Below, one piece after another: positions 45,735-56,455 of a stretch of DNA of 64,000 bases. Position numbers and translations under genes: made by a program. The notes below the pieces were generated by a model. The model saw nothing but the letters and a program-made list of their open reading frames with translations, was not told the DNA's origin and did not search any database. The stretch's first letter is position 1. Each line of letters opens with the position of its first letter. This DNA comes from Lumbricus rubellus (taxonomy: Eukaryota > Annelida > Clitellata > Crassiclitellata > Lumbricidae), in assembly GCA_945859605.1 (NCBI GenBank), contig OX243815.1, positions 48,140,393 through 48,204,392 of the forward strand, read 5' to 3'.

Positions 45735-45772
45735 TATATATCATTATTTGATCATCTTTTAAAGGTGTCTAA
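45735..45772 (-). promoter_or_regulatory. PSE/TATA module
   Basis: TATATAT then TTTTAAAGGTGTCTAA at exact spacing; the flank AGCAGAGCTCTTTA is shared with 56919-56980. Predicted start near 45710. Confidence 0.75.
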
Positions 45773-45779
45773 GCAGAGC

Positions 45780-46641
45780 TCTTTACTGGTCAGATTGCGG
45801 CAATTTCAATCCGCACACCATAGAAAGTCGACTTGCTCAGTATTTAATATAATGCGATTCGACTTCATCAGAGCGCCAGTCTCAAGTCTGGGGTCTAAAG
45901 GAGGGCGACGCTAACGATCTTGCATTCAGTTAGCGATCAACTTCTGTTTCATTTCTTCTTCTAATTGAGTATCTGGCAACCCCGGGTGTGTAACAAATGC
46001 AGCGCTATGTTTTTTTATTGTACGAGACGAATGGAGTTTGGTGTTGGGGCACTGAAAGGTCAGATGAATCGAAATTGATTGGAATGAATACATAGTTCAA
46101 CGACACCTTATGACAACAGAAAAATGTGTTTGACATAATATTATTATTGCTTGGTGACGACGTATAGGCCTTCAGTACGCTTTCGTGAGACTACTGTAAA
46201 CAAATAAATTATTATAACCATATCATGAGCGACTTTTTATATGTCAACATGTTGTAATCCATGTAAAAGCTCAGGTACGTCCAAAATCAAGATAATAGGG
46301 GTTCAATTGTTTAAACAGCTTGTGAATAACCGAACTTGACCGCGCTATAAAACTATTCCAATAATGCGAAGCCGCGCATCCTCAGCGAAAACTTCCGTTA
46401 GGTCTAGTAGGTAAATACACAAATCTCATTGGAATAAAGTTTAGAGTTTTCTAAAAATTGTTTGGGGAGTCGTTGAAATGTCTAGGGTCGTGTGCCATAT
46501 TATCACGCCATCCAGCTCCCTGCCCATGAAAAGTCAGACATTGAAAGGAGTGGTAAGAGAGAGATGGTTTACGACTTTACGTCAAAGTCTCTGGGAAGTA
46601 AGTCCAACATGTGATTTAGCTGCTGAATTTCAACGCTTGAA
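45780..46641. other. no gene seen
   Basis: Unassigned; parts resemble 25300-25600 (GCACACCATAGAA, ATTCGACTTCATC), so it is an old dispersed repeat. Confidence 0.4.
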
Positions 46642-46679
46642 TTAAACACCTGCAATATTTGTTTTTCATCGACTATATA
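46642..46679 (+). promoter_or_regulatory. PSE/TATA module
   Basis: TTAAACACCTGCAATATTTG then CTATATAG at exact spacing; preceded by TTTCAACGCTTGAA. Predicted start near 46704. Confidence 0.7.
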
Positions 46680-46689
46680 GACCAACAAA

Positions 46690-47395
46690 TCGGTTTAAAT
46701 CTGTTTCCCGTTGTGGAGGTGTAGTCTTGTTTCCCAAGACACGTAGTGAACCAAGATATGGAACCTAAAATTTGGGTGCTAGTTACTAAAAACTGAAAAA
46801 CCACGACATTCCTTGTAGTCGTCAATTGTTTGCTATCGCGCAAAACACGTGTGGACTATAATTATAGATCTCTATCATCTGTTCCCCAGCGGTCTCTGAT
46901 CTTGAAGCGCTTGGGGCTCGTCGCTCTGCTATAATATAATTATTACAACTCCTAGCTCCACTGACTCGTTTAGGTGCCAGACAACATATAGGGCTTTATT
47001 GGTTGTATGGTTGTCCATCTGAAATGGCCTCCTTCTAAGCTGCGTATATTACATCTGACACACCAAATTTGTTTAATAAAGTTCTCACGTCTTTTCTTTT
47101 GCCGTGGCGGGGCTGGGAGCGCTTATGAGAGAATTTCTCAGATGAGGGCTTTGAAGTTCACAAAACGAATGCAAATGAAAAGATGAACATGCGATCAGTG
47201 TTTAATCTAGACCCGTGCTTTGGGGAATCCAGGCGATGGGGAGAGAAACCACCATTTGGCAGTCGGTCAACCCACTTAGGCGACTGGCGATCTCTGAAAC
47301 CTTGCTTGTCACAGTATGTAGTGGTATGACCGTTTGTATAACAAATTGGGCTGAATTGACATTCTTTATCATCAAACTTTAACCGCTTTCTTTCT
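46690..47395. other. no gene seen
   Basis: No supported gene; a degenerate SINE 3' phrase, GGGAGCGCTTATGAG, occurs near 47114. Confidence 0.4.
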
Positions 47396-47433
47396 TATAT
47401 AGCATGATTAGCATAGGTTTTACAGGTGTATGA
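47396..47433 (-). promoter_or_regulatory. PSE/TATA module
   Basis: TATATAG then TTTTACAGGTGTATGA at exact spacing. A hAT element abuts its PSE side; without the two intervening transposons the next same-strand module would be about 79 bp away. Predicted start near 47371. Confidence 0.65.
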
Positions 47434-47439
47434 ATTGAC

Positions 47440-47805
47440 CAGCGTTGCCGCACCAAAATATGAAAAACCGAAGTTGAAGGATCGAAAAAAACCTAGAAAA
47501 CCCAAGTTGCCCAAATTTTCGAAATTTTACACAATTTCTCGTCCGAAAATTCTGATGACTTTTTTTGTCATCCGGCCAAAATCTGTAAAAAATGTCCACA
47601 ATTTCCCGATTTTCTTAGTCGAAAGCAAATACCCAAACAAAAAAATCAAGTTCTTAAAAAAAACACATTTTTTCCAAGTTCAGATAGTTTTGGGGTCGAA
47701 AAAAACGCAAGCAAAAGACCCAAGTTCTTCCCGAAAAACCCATTTCCCAAGTTCGGATCGAGAAACCCAAGATATTGTCAAAAGACCCAAGGAGTGGCAA
47801 CGCTG
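47440..47805. mobile_element. hAT-type MITE
   Basis: 366 bp with ends CAGCGTTGCC and its inverse, and an 8-bp target duplication, GAATTGAC, at 47432-47439 and 47806-47813. The interior shares TTGTCATCCGGCCAAA with the MITE at 53222. The 128-codon frame inside is not a gene. Confidence 0.9.
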
Positions 47806-47852
47806 GAATTGACAAAAGCGACTTGATATTTTCAGAGTATCTTTATTATTAA

Positions 47853-49464
47853 CTAGCTGGGATACCCGGCGATGCCCGGGAATTTTATGTAATGGCCGTG
47901 AAGCTGTGTCGACGGAATGGAAATAGCAACGGTTTGGGGTTTCACGCCCCACCATGGCCCCTCCACTGGCTGGACCTGACGGTCCTCTGACTGCATGCAA
48001 AGTTTCATATCAATAGCTGCAAAACTGCCAAAAAATACCCCACCCTCCCTAAAAAATTTCGCCCTCTAAGCAACGCCCTGCTCCACCCGGCCCCTGCGGG
48101 GCGAGGTGTGTTGGTTGGTTGCGAGGTGGTCCCGGTGACACCCTATTTAGCTGCAACTTTTCAGGTGAATAGCTGTGAAACTATGGCGATGGTAAAAACA
48201 ATGTGAAAAATGGAGTTTTTGCCCCCCCCCATTTTCCCTCTGGTGGCAGAGATTCGTCAACTCGTTTTCTGGGAGGACCTGACGGTCCTCTGTCTAAATG
48301 CAAAATTTGACATCAATAGCTGAAAAAATTTCGCCCCCCCAAAAAAAACATTTGGCCCCCTAAACAACGCCCTGCCCCGTCCGGCCCCTGCGGGGCGAGC
48401 GAGGTGTGTGTTGGTTGGGGAGCAAGGTGGTCCCGGTGGCATCCTATCTAGCTGCAACGTTTCAGGTGAATAGCTGTGAAACTATGGCGATGGTGTAAAA
48501 ATATAGAAAATGGAGTTTTGTGGTACCCCCCATTTCCCCCTGGTGGTAGAGATTCGCCAACTCGTTTTCTGGGAGGACCTGACGGTCCTCTGTCTAAATG
48601 CAAAATTTGACATCAATAGCTGAAAAAATTTCGCCCCCTCCCCAAAACATTTCGCCCCTTTAAACAACGCCCTGCCCCGCCCGGCCCCTGCAGGGCGAGC
48701 GAGGTGTGTGTTGGTTGGGGGGCAAGGTGGTCCCGGTGGCATCCTATCTAGCTGCAACGTTTCAGGAGAATACCTGCGAAACTATGGCGATGGTGTAAAA
48801 ATAGGGCAAATGGAATTTTGGGGTCCCCCCCCCCATTTTCCCCCTGGTGGTAGAGATTCGCCAACTCGTTTTTTGGGAGGACCTGACGGCCCTCTGTCTA
48901 AATGCAAAATTTGACATCAATAGCTGAAAAAATTTGGCCCCCCTAAAAATTTCGCCCCCCTAAACAACGCCCGGCCCCGCCCGGCCCCTGCGGGGCGAGC
49001 GAGGTGTGTGTTGGTTGGGGGGCAAGGTGGTCCCGTTGGCATCCTATCTAGCTGCAACGTTTCAGGTGAATAGCTCTGAAACTATGGCGATGGTGTAAAA
49101 ATATAGAAAATGGAGTTTTGGGGAGCAAAACCCCCTGGTGGTAGAGATTCGCCAACTTGTTTTTTGGGAGGACCTGATGATCCTCTGTCTAAATGCAAAA
49201 TTTGACATCAATAGCTGCCGAAAAATTTTTTTGGCCCCCTCAAAAATTCCCCCCATCTTGGCCCCCATGGTGTTAGAAATTCGCCAACCCCTGCACTTGC
49301 TAAGTTTGATGGAGCCCTGTCTAGGTGCAAAGTTTCAGATCAATAGCTGCGAAACTGTGGGCGTGTATTCTGGACAAATATACATACATACATACATACA
49401 TACATACATACATACATACATACATACATACATACATACATACATCCTTTCTTATAGATATAGA
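47853..49464 (-). mobile_element. non-autonomous Helitron (Helitron 2)
   Basis: Minus orientation. The 5' end TCTATATCTATAAG is preceded by host A. The 3' end has hairpin CCCGGGCATCGCCGGG, then TATCCCAG and terminal CTAG, followed by host T. A (ATGT)n tract (49379-49445) sits about 20 bases inside the 5' end, as in Helitron 1. The body is a tandem array of about 301-bp units. No coding capacity. It was inserted into the TATA region of a PSE module. Confidence 0.87.
47880..49360. repeat. 301-bp tandem units inside Helitron 2
   Basis: AAACTATGGCGATGGT recurs near 48177, 48478, 48779 and 49079, about 301 bp apart. Each unit has GAGGACCTGACGGTCCTC, a perfect hairpin, and GGCCCCTGCGGGGCGAG. The repeated minus-strand frames (MQLDRMPPGPP...) are repeat read-through. 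Confidence 0.9.
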
Positions 49465-49498
49465 TGACATTAGATCAAAATGTTTTACGGGTGTCTGT
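49465..49498 (-). promoter_or_regulatory. PSE of a module cut by Helitron 2
   Basis: The PSE side (TTTTACGGGTGTCTG, plus reading) remains here. The original AT-rich box (TTAATAA as read on the minus strand) lies across Helitron 2 at about 47846-47852. The Helitron 5' end now supplies TATATC/TATAAG near the correct distance. Confidence 0.65.
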
Positions 49499-49902
49499 TT
49501 GAGCGCTCAAGCTAAACGGCTTTTGCTTTAACGTCGTCATGATTGTGTTGAGTGTTTGGATTGATTTAAGTATTAACATTGACAAAATACACGAGGTTAA
49601 CATTAAATCAAAGGACTTAAATGGAGTTTCGTATATTTCATAAATGCTTCTAAAGTGTCGCGTCATCCTGCAGGCTTCTTATAATTAGTTTACTTCGACA
49701 CCCCTGAATTTAGTGAAAGCGATTTGTTGCAAATTTGTGTTTACTGAATTATGAAAAAATACAACTGTATGCCGCGTTAAACAAATAAACAGCCCTTCAA
49801 TACATGATATAATGGCCTAGTGGTGACTGTTCTTTCGTGTCTGGAAAGTGGCCAGGGAAAATATGTATGTATTGTACTCCATTGCTGATCTCGTGAAGGG
49901 AT

Positions 49903-50325
49903 ATTTACGCCTGTATTGTAAACAGTGTTACTTATGCCTATATTGTGAACAGTGTTATTTACGCCTGTATTGTAAACAGTGTTACTTATGCCTATCTCGT
50001 GAACAGTGTTATTTACGCCTGTATTGTAAACAGTGTTACTTATGCCTATATTGTGAACAGTGTTATTTACGCCTGTATTGTAAACAGTGTTACTTATGCC
50101 TATATTGTGAACAGTGTTATTTACGCCTGTATTGTAAACAGTGTTACTTATGCCTATATTGTGAACAGTGTTATTTACGCCTGTATTGTAAACAGTGTTA
50201 CTTATGCCTATATTGTGAACAGTGTTATTTACGCCTGTATTGTAAACAGTGTTACTTATGCCTATATTGTGAACAGTGTTATTTACGCCTGTATTGTAAA
50301 CAGTGTTACTTACGCCTATAGTAAA
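49903..50325. repeat. 27/54-bp higher-order minisatellite
   Basis: Alternating 27-bp units TTTACGCCTGTATTGTAAAC... and CTTATGCCTATATTGTGAAC... each end CAGTGTTA. Because 27 is a multiple of three, several frames on both strands stay open (157, 150 and 183 codons); they are not credible genes. Confidence 0.95.
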
Positions 50326-50329
50326 CAAC

Positions 50330-50614
50330 TAGAATTAGAATATGCACTTATAGCCCAATGGATCACTCCTTTATTCTATGCGCCTCAGACCACTTGACCG
50401 AATTGACTCACGGGCGGGCAACTTCATGAGAAAAACGCTTATAGCAAGAATGCTTTTAAATGCCTGATTGCATGTAAACCTTGTAAACCAAAGTAAGATT
50501 ATATGCAGCAGGATAAATAAAGAATGTATTTACTTAGGCTACATAATAATATGCTCATTGCTCAAATTATTATTCATCGTCTGTGTATAAATTAACAAAA
50601 ATGACTTGTTATTA
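50330..50614. other. no gene seen
   Basis: Short unique stretch between the minisatellite and the next retroelement 3' end. Confidence 0.4.
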
Positions 50615-50705
50615 TGGATGGATCCGATTTGACCAGGGTCTATGACAACAAAGGCCGTTACCCTGGACAGAAATTTGCTTGGCATAGCCTATTACAGCAC
50701 TTAAT
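50615..50705 (-). repeat. 3' end, hairpin family B, variant stem
   Basis: GGATGGATCCGA and hairpin 50633-50666 with stem CCAGGGT/ACCCTGG. Both strands of the stem differ from the GAGGGC/GCCCTC copies in a compensating way. Confidence 0.82.
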
Positions 50706-50726
50706 AAGCAATGGAAAGAGACTTGT

Positions 50727-51884
50727 TATTATTATTATTATTATTATTATTCAACAGTTTAACGACATCTTATAGCAACAAAGGCTGTTGACGTCTTTAA
50801 ATTTACGGTATCAATGTATTTCAGTTCACTGTTGCTTAAATGTTCCGCAGTTTCTGTCTTTATTGTCTATCTTTTTTCTTTTCATTGTTCTTCGTCTGGA
50901 ATTTGAATGATGACAGATCATCATTGTTCATAAGGTGGTTGCTGTAGATCCTCTTTGATGCATTTGTCATCATTTAGTGTCACTATTTAACATACATGCA
51001 TAAACATGCATATTTTTAAATATACATTCATTTTCTGATTTTTATTTTTATTTATTTATAATTAATACATATATTTATAAGCAAATAGATTAGATATTCA
51101 ACATTAATTTGAAAATCACATAATTCAGCCATCATCTATAAGCTTAGACAATAATAGCAAAAATCATTTTATTCAATGCCTATTTAATCGATTACAGAAT
51201 TAGTTAACACACAAACACACACACACCCACACACACAAAACAAATACAACTAAAGTTATAATTCATATGCAATACTTCTTACATAATTTTTCCATTAGTT
51301 ATGGTCATAAGTATATTATAAGCTTCAAGATAAATATCTTGAATAGAGAATATATTTTTAACAGTACATTCCACTTTTTTCTCTACACATTTTTTAAGTA
51401 GTAGGATTGATATGTCATTCTTTTTACAAGCAAACAACACATGTTCGATTGTTTCTGGCACTTGGCATTTAGAACACAGGTCTGTTTGGCTTTTACCTAT
51501 CACTTTTAACCAGGAGTTCATAAGGACATGCCCCATTCTAAGTCTGGTAATTTGAACTTCTCTTTTTCTTATGGAGTCCATAAATTTTATATCAGTTGAT
51601 ACCAAAGGTTGGGTAGATTTATAAAAACGCCCTTTTCGTTCATTGTTGTATTCAATTTGCCACAAATTAATAACATATTTTTAAATTAAGGAATAGATTT
51701 CCTTTAATTCCAAATAATTTGTTGAATTGATCTCCTCTAATTCTTGCCCTTTCTTTGCTAGGGTGTCTGCCATTTCATTTCGAGATAATCCAATATGACT
51801 AGGGATCCATGCAATGATTATACTGCTGCTTTTAAGTTTATTAACATTATCTATAAATTCAAGAAATAAATTAGGCCGTGAACA
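50727..51884 (-). mobile_element. 5'-truncated RNase H LINE (LINE2)
   Basis: About 1.16 kb, a relative of LINE1. It covers the end of RNase H, the C-terminal region, the 3' UTR with a GT-rich tract, the 3' hairpin at 50764-50795 and an (AAT)n tail. The target duplication AGACTTGT lies at 50719-50726 and 51885-51892 (plus reading). The 5' junction is about 30 bases downstream of the TATA box of the module at 51923-51960, in the same orientation. Confidence 0.87.
51279..51880 (-). pseudogene. LINE2 ORF2 C-terminal fragment
   Basis: Minus-strand translation starts in RNase H with IAWIPSHIGLSRNEMADTLA. After an in-frame stop (at 51680-51682) it continues from WQIEYNNERKG through VSTDIKF, VQITRLRMGH and CSKCQVPETIEHVLFAC to the natural stop at 51279. 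Each part has a counterpart in LINE1. It lacks RT and endonuclease and is inactive. Confidence 0.88.
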
Positions 51885-51922
51885 AGACTTGTTATTATCA
51901 AAGTATCAAAGTATCTTTAGTA

Positions 51923-51960
51923 TTTATAACATCAGATTAAAACGTTTTACGGGTGTCTAT
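51923..51960 (-). promoter_or_regulatory. PSE/TATA module at the LINE2 5' junction
   Basis: TTTATAA then TTTTACGGGTGTCTAT at exact spacing (plus reading). Paralogous to the module cut by Helitron 2: both are followed by TTTGAGCGC on the PSE side and by AAAGATACT on the TATA side. Predicted start near 51898. Confidence 0.72.
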
Positions 51961-52049
51961 TTGAGCGCCCAACCTAATCCGCTATTGCCTTAACGTCATC
52001 ATGTGTTGAGTGTATGGGTTGATTTAAGCATAACCATTGACTAGATACA

Positions 52050-52470
52050 CTGTACACGAGGTTAACATTACCATGTATTTGGCTGAGCTAAACCTAAACA
52101 GGAACACTTGCCGGTAAGTGTAGTTGCAGTGCCTTCGGTTTAAAGACACTGCAAGATAACAGTATCATGCGCGCTGCCCTCCTCCTCTATGTAGTCTTGA
52201 GTCTGGCACTGTCAGAGTATTATAGTTATGAACATCGGCGATGTTTATGGGATTTACTTTGCTATGCAAGAAGACTAGCATGCGCAACCTGTCTATACAT
52301 TATATAACATAACTTGCTCATGTTTTATAGGTGTAGGCCTATATAAGGAGAATTGTATTTAAGCATTTATAAGCATAAACATTGACTAGATACACGAGGT
52401 TAACATTACCATGTATTTGGCTGAGCTGAACCTAAACAGGAACACTTGCCGGTATATGCAGTTACAGTGC
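52050..52470. repeat. direct duplication of about 80 bp
   Basis: The tracts at 52060-52125 and 52385-52455 share GAGGTTAACATTACCATGTA and CCTAAACAGGAACACTTGCC. The first continues into a repeat C-like segment. Confidence 0.85.
52301..52338 (-). promoter_or_regulatory. PSE/TATA module
   Basis: TATATAA then TTTTATAGGTGTAGG at exact spacing. Predicted minus-strand start near 52276. Confidence 0.6.
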
Positions 52471-52917
52471 CAAGGTTTATTTTTCCATTATAATGTTAAC
52501 ATTATCAGATAATATAATAATTAAATGATATAATTTTTTACCCAAGGTATCTCAGAGCCCTCGGGATTTCCAAAAATTATCCGGAGACGTAAAAATTTGC
52601 ATTCTGGAATGGCTAGAACTCGTCAAGATCAGGCGAAGCAAAGGTGCCTTAATTGAAAGGCAATGGCGTTGAAACGTTGGATTAAAATGGCAATGCGCTG
52701 GAAAAGATAGCTGGTTTCCCTCTTGTCACCGGTTTTACGAGCTAGAAGGCGCCCCAACTCTGTTATGAAACATAAGGCCACTGCTGATGATTGCGCCTAA
52801 ATACGAGAAACTCAAAGGATGCCGTCGCCGGGGATAAAGATTGAACATCGACTAGGTTTATCGGACAATTCTTTCTTTCTAACTATCAATACGTCACCAG
52901 CTTCTTCTTTATATCCT
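52471..52917. other. no gene seen
   Basis: Unassigned unique-looking sequence. Confidence 0.4.
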
Positions 52918-52955
52918 TATATAGCACCGCTTAGCAACGTTTTAGAGGTGTCTAA
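52918..52955 (-). promoter_or_regulatory. PSE/TATA module
   Basis: TATATAG then TTTTAGAGGTGTCTAA at exact spacing; one of the best matches. Predicted start near 52893. Confidence 0.75.
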
Positions 52956-53221
52956 GCATAGCGCCTATCTAGTTTAGCTAGCAGAGACTATAATTCCGCA
53001 TAGATACAACTCAACCAAGCAAGCAATTAAGTAAGTTAATCAGCGATTAATCAGATAGATTCAAGGTTAGGCTGCAATGGGGCATCGAACATCAAATGTT
53101 CCATCAAGGGTTGTCCGTTCCGTTACTGAAACGGATTTTATCAAAGTCTTTGCATACCACTCGCGTTAAATTTTTTAACATTAATTCAGTCGCTTATAAT
53201 AATATTATTATGTATAGGCCT

Positions 53222-53500
53222 CAAGGGTGGATACAGAAACTTTGGACGGGGCCAAAAATCCTTGGCCGCGGGTCTGGAAAAATTTTTGGCTTTGGGACTG
53301 GAAATTTTTCCTTTCGTATCCGCCAAAAAAGTTGATGACCTTTTTTTAGTCATCCGGCCAAATTTTCGGGAAAATTATACTATTTCATTTGATAATATAC
53401 CAAATTATAGGCTTGTTGAAACCGAATGAGGGGGGCACGATACATGGGCATTTCTAAATGGGGGCCATGGCCGGATTGGCCCCCCCTGGATCCGCCTCTG
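53222..53500. mobile_element. hAT-type MITE
   Basis: 279 bp; left end CAAGGGTGGATACAG, right end CTGGATCCGCCTCTG, 8-bp target duplication ATAGGCCT at 53214-53221 and 53501-53508. The interior TTAGTCATCCGGCCAAATTT is shared with 47440 and, in part, 62495. Confidence 0.85.
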
Positions 53501-53529
53501 ATAGGCCTAGGTCTACAATATTCATTCCA

Positions 53530-53785
53530 AAAGGAGAAAAAGGTGTCATGTCCTATCATGTCATGTCATGTCGCCATCGTCGCATCGCGACGGTTGGCTA
53601 CATGAATGGACCTTTAATGCCCAGAGTCTTCTGTTCCTTGTCGCGCTCATTAAGTCAGAGCCTACAAGTCCTGTCCAGTTCAGAACGTTGTCGATCCAAG
53701 ACAGCCTCGGCCTGCCTCGTCCTCGGTTCCCCTCCACAAAACCCGTCATGATGCTGCTTTCGATGCTACCGTTTTGCTGTCTCAT
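53530..53785 (-). pseudogene. LINE RT C-terminal fragment
   Basis: Minus translation SIESSIMTGFVEGNRGRGRP, RLSWIDNVLNWTGL and SCSQPSRCDDGDMT is the typical end of a LINE ORF2. It is followed by a tail of GACAT repeats (53545-53570 on the plus strand as TGTCATG units). Confidence 0.78.
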
Positions 53786-53870
53786 GATAAATTATGACCA
53801 TAATTCGAAAACTTCGATAATTATTTAGGACCCAAAGAAGTTAGTGATTGAGCTTCCAGAAATATATTTA

Positions 53871-53907
53871 TATATAACGAGCTGTTTACTTTCATTCGGG
53901 TGTCCAA
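53871..53907 (-). promoter_or_regulatory. PSE/TATA module, weak PSE
   Basis: TATATAA then TTTCATTCGGGTGTCCAA, with spacing one base off. Predicted start near 53846. Confidence 0.45.
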
Positions 53908-53909
53908 CG

Positions 53910-54858
53910 CACGCTGGTTGGAATCAATAAATATCCCATTACAGGCCGTCTCTAAAGATAGATAATAATTCATATAGTTTTTCTAGCATTATAAGATCGT
54001 CGCATGATTTAGCTGCTTAAAATGAAAATGCAGAGAATCGAATACCTACCGTCAGTAAGTAAGAGAATCGAAGAGAAGATTGACGAAGCAGAGAAGAAAC
54101 TTTCCAGGCGGGGATCAGGAACGAGAATCCTGCACACCTGCAGGGTTTATTTCTGACAGAAGTGCAAAAACTCTACGATTTTCGTACTTGTCTGCATAAG
54201 TTTAAACTTCTAACCAAAGACGATAGAATGAAGTGTTTAAATTTAATCTAGATGCCTCTAAGATGGCAAGATATTATAAATATAGATGAATGATCATGTA
54301 ATGATCCTTTAATAATAATGAATCATGTAATAGTCATTCATTTAAATATCTACATAGCATGTCATTAAGTTGACTGCACAGAAGCGCCCCAAATCTAGCC
54401 ATGGCAAAGAGATAAGTTTTCAATTGGCCATAAAGACTTGTCCGTAGATCATAGATGATAGGGAATACTATCGAGTGAGATTAGAAATCCATAAAAAAGG
54501 GTCCAAAGCAAAGAACGAGTACCCTTGTATAGCAATGCTGTGTGCACAAACTTCTGGCAGAGGTTTAATATGTAAGCTGGTGCAAGACTTAAGTTGGCAT
54601 CGTCATGAGACCAGACAGATAGTTAATAATAATAGTAATAATTTTTTTATTCAATAATTATCTGGTTGACAGACCACAACCGGTTGCCGCATGCAGTTAT
54701 GAAGTACGAAAGATGAACAAGTTATGCAATTCAAACAATTCACAAGAAACCAAATCACCGAAGACATAAATGACAAAATAATTTGCAGTCATGACACACG
54801 CAAACTGCATGTACTTTATCTTCCATCTGAGATCAATGTGCGTGGAGGGAGAGGGAGC
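53910..54858. other. no gene seen
   Basis: AT-rich DNA without supported features. Confidence 0.4.
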
Positions 54859-54931
54859 GAATTCAGCGAGGCTCATAATACTAAATCGGTATATATATAT
54901 ACCGATATAGTATATGAGCCTCGCTGAATTC
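54859..54931. repeat. 73-bp near-perfect palindrome
   Basis: GAATTCAGCGAGGCTCATA at the left is mirrored at the right by TATGAGCCTCGCTGAATTC, around a TA-rich centre (CGGTATATATATATACCG). It could form a long hairpin or cruciform. An (AT)n tract follows at 54955-54985. Confidence 0.9.
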
Positions 54932-54948
54932 CCTATATAATATGTAGT

Positions 54949-54986
<38 letters not shown>

Positions 54987-55128
54987 GTCTTAGTTTTGAT
55001 CAAGCTGTTGTGTGAATCAGAAGCATGGCCAATGATCTTGGCAAATAGCTTTGTTGTTGCAAGTGCAAGATGCCAGTCATTAATGATTAATGAGAAGATA
55101 CCACAAAAGATGAGATGGGACGTCAAAT

Positions 55129-55166
55129 TTAGACACCTGTAATAAGAGACAACGCTATCTTTTATC
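55129..55166 (+). promoter_or_regulatory. PSE/TATA module, weak TATA
   Basis: An exact TTAGACACCTGTAATAAG, with TTTTATC in the TATA position. Predicted start near 55191. Confidence 0.5.
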
Positions 55167-55467
55167 AATCAGAAATCGTGCTATAGTGCTGATTTACAAA
55201 CCTGGTCCAAAATGACTTATAATCGGTTTCTGTTGACGGTAACAAAGCCTGACTTCAGTTCAAGAATTGAATCTAGTTTCAGTTATTGGAACAAAAAATA
55301 CTTTTCCGAAACATAACTTAGCTCAACCCGGTTGAACCTTTTGGAGTTGAAGTAAGACCTAATGATCTTTGTTATCACACAGTGTAGCTTAACTGAAACT
55401 GTATACTACCTATGGGTGAAAACACAACTTCGACTTTATGTACCGTATATTACTAGTTGGAGTAAAA

Positions 55468-55626
<159 letters not shown>

Positions 55627-55824
55627 TTTGCGGTCTTTGAGGTCGACTCTTTAGAGCAGTCATTTTTAGCAGTAACTCATTTAATTCTATGCAAAACAGA
55701 AATGAATTGATGCAACTCATTAAAATGTCCATTTCACATTAATTTTTCGATCGACTTCAGGTCTTAGTTGTTGAAGGATGTCATTCAGCATCACAAATTG
55801 CTATACGAAAATAAGACATCGAGC

Positions 55825-55862
55825 TAAAACACCTTTTTAAAGATGAAAATGACATCTTTATT
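55825..55862 (+). promoter_or_regulatory. PSE/TATA module, weak
   Basis: TAAAACACCTTTTTAAAG then CTTTATT. Predicted start near 55887. Confidence 0.4.
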
Positions 55863-56179
55863 ATTGGAAACTGCGTTAATTTTTACAAATTTAATGGTAT
55901 TAGGCAGGTTTCTGTGAACGACTTACACAAATTGCAGATAAAACTGAATTTATTTTATTCGCCATTGACAGATGCAATGCCTTGTTTACTGACAAATCAA
56001 TTAAAGCATTACAACTGAAAGCAAAGAAGGAACTTGAAGTGATATCAATCAGGTTTAAAACTGATGAGCTTTCAATCACTTTGCAAAGGACTTGGTAATC
56101 ATGAACCTGCTTCTCGTCAAGCAATAAAATACAATTTGTTTTTTCATATTGCAGCACTTAGCAGTTGCCTTTTTTTATA

Positions 56180-56217
56180 ATTATAGTATTATGAGTTCAG
56201 ATTTTACAGGTGTCTAC
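56180..56217 (-). promoter_or_regulatory. PSE/TATA module, tandem pair member
   Basis: ATTATAG then TTTTACAGGTGTCTAC (plus reading), 97 bp from the next same-strand module. Predicted start near 56155. Confidence 0.65.
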
Positions 56218-56276
56218 ATTGACTGCGTGAAAGGAAGAAAGTCTATGTTTACCATCACATTTTGGCGCATAATTCT

Positions 56277-56314
56277 TATATGTCATCTGTTAGTTATCTT
56301 TTACAGGTGTCTAA
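56277..56314 (-). promoter_or_regulatory. PSE/TATA module, tandem pair member
   Basis: TATATGT then TTTTACAGGTGTCTAA at exact spacing. Predicted start near 56252, leaving about 35 bases to the next PSE. Confidence 0.7.
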
Positions 56315-56455
56315 ACTTATCACTCACACCAGTTGGTTTTTGCAAGAACGTTGCCAAGTGCATCGCGTATAATTTATTTAGCCTTAGATTATCAAAAGAG
56401 GAAGTCAAAATTAAACCAATATTGACTTCAATGATACTGACTAGCTTCATGACTG

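Noticed and set aside
47426..47812. 128-codon basic protein
   Set aside because: It lies almost exactly within a hAT MITE with an 8-bp target duplication.
49903..50325. CRISPR-like or protein-coding repeat array
   Set aside because: Both alternating 27-bp parts are conserved, so there are no variable spacers, and open frames on both strands follow from the unit length.
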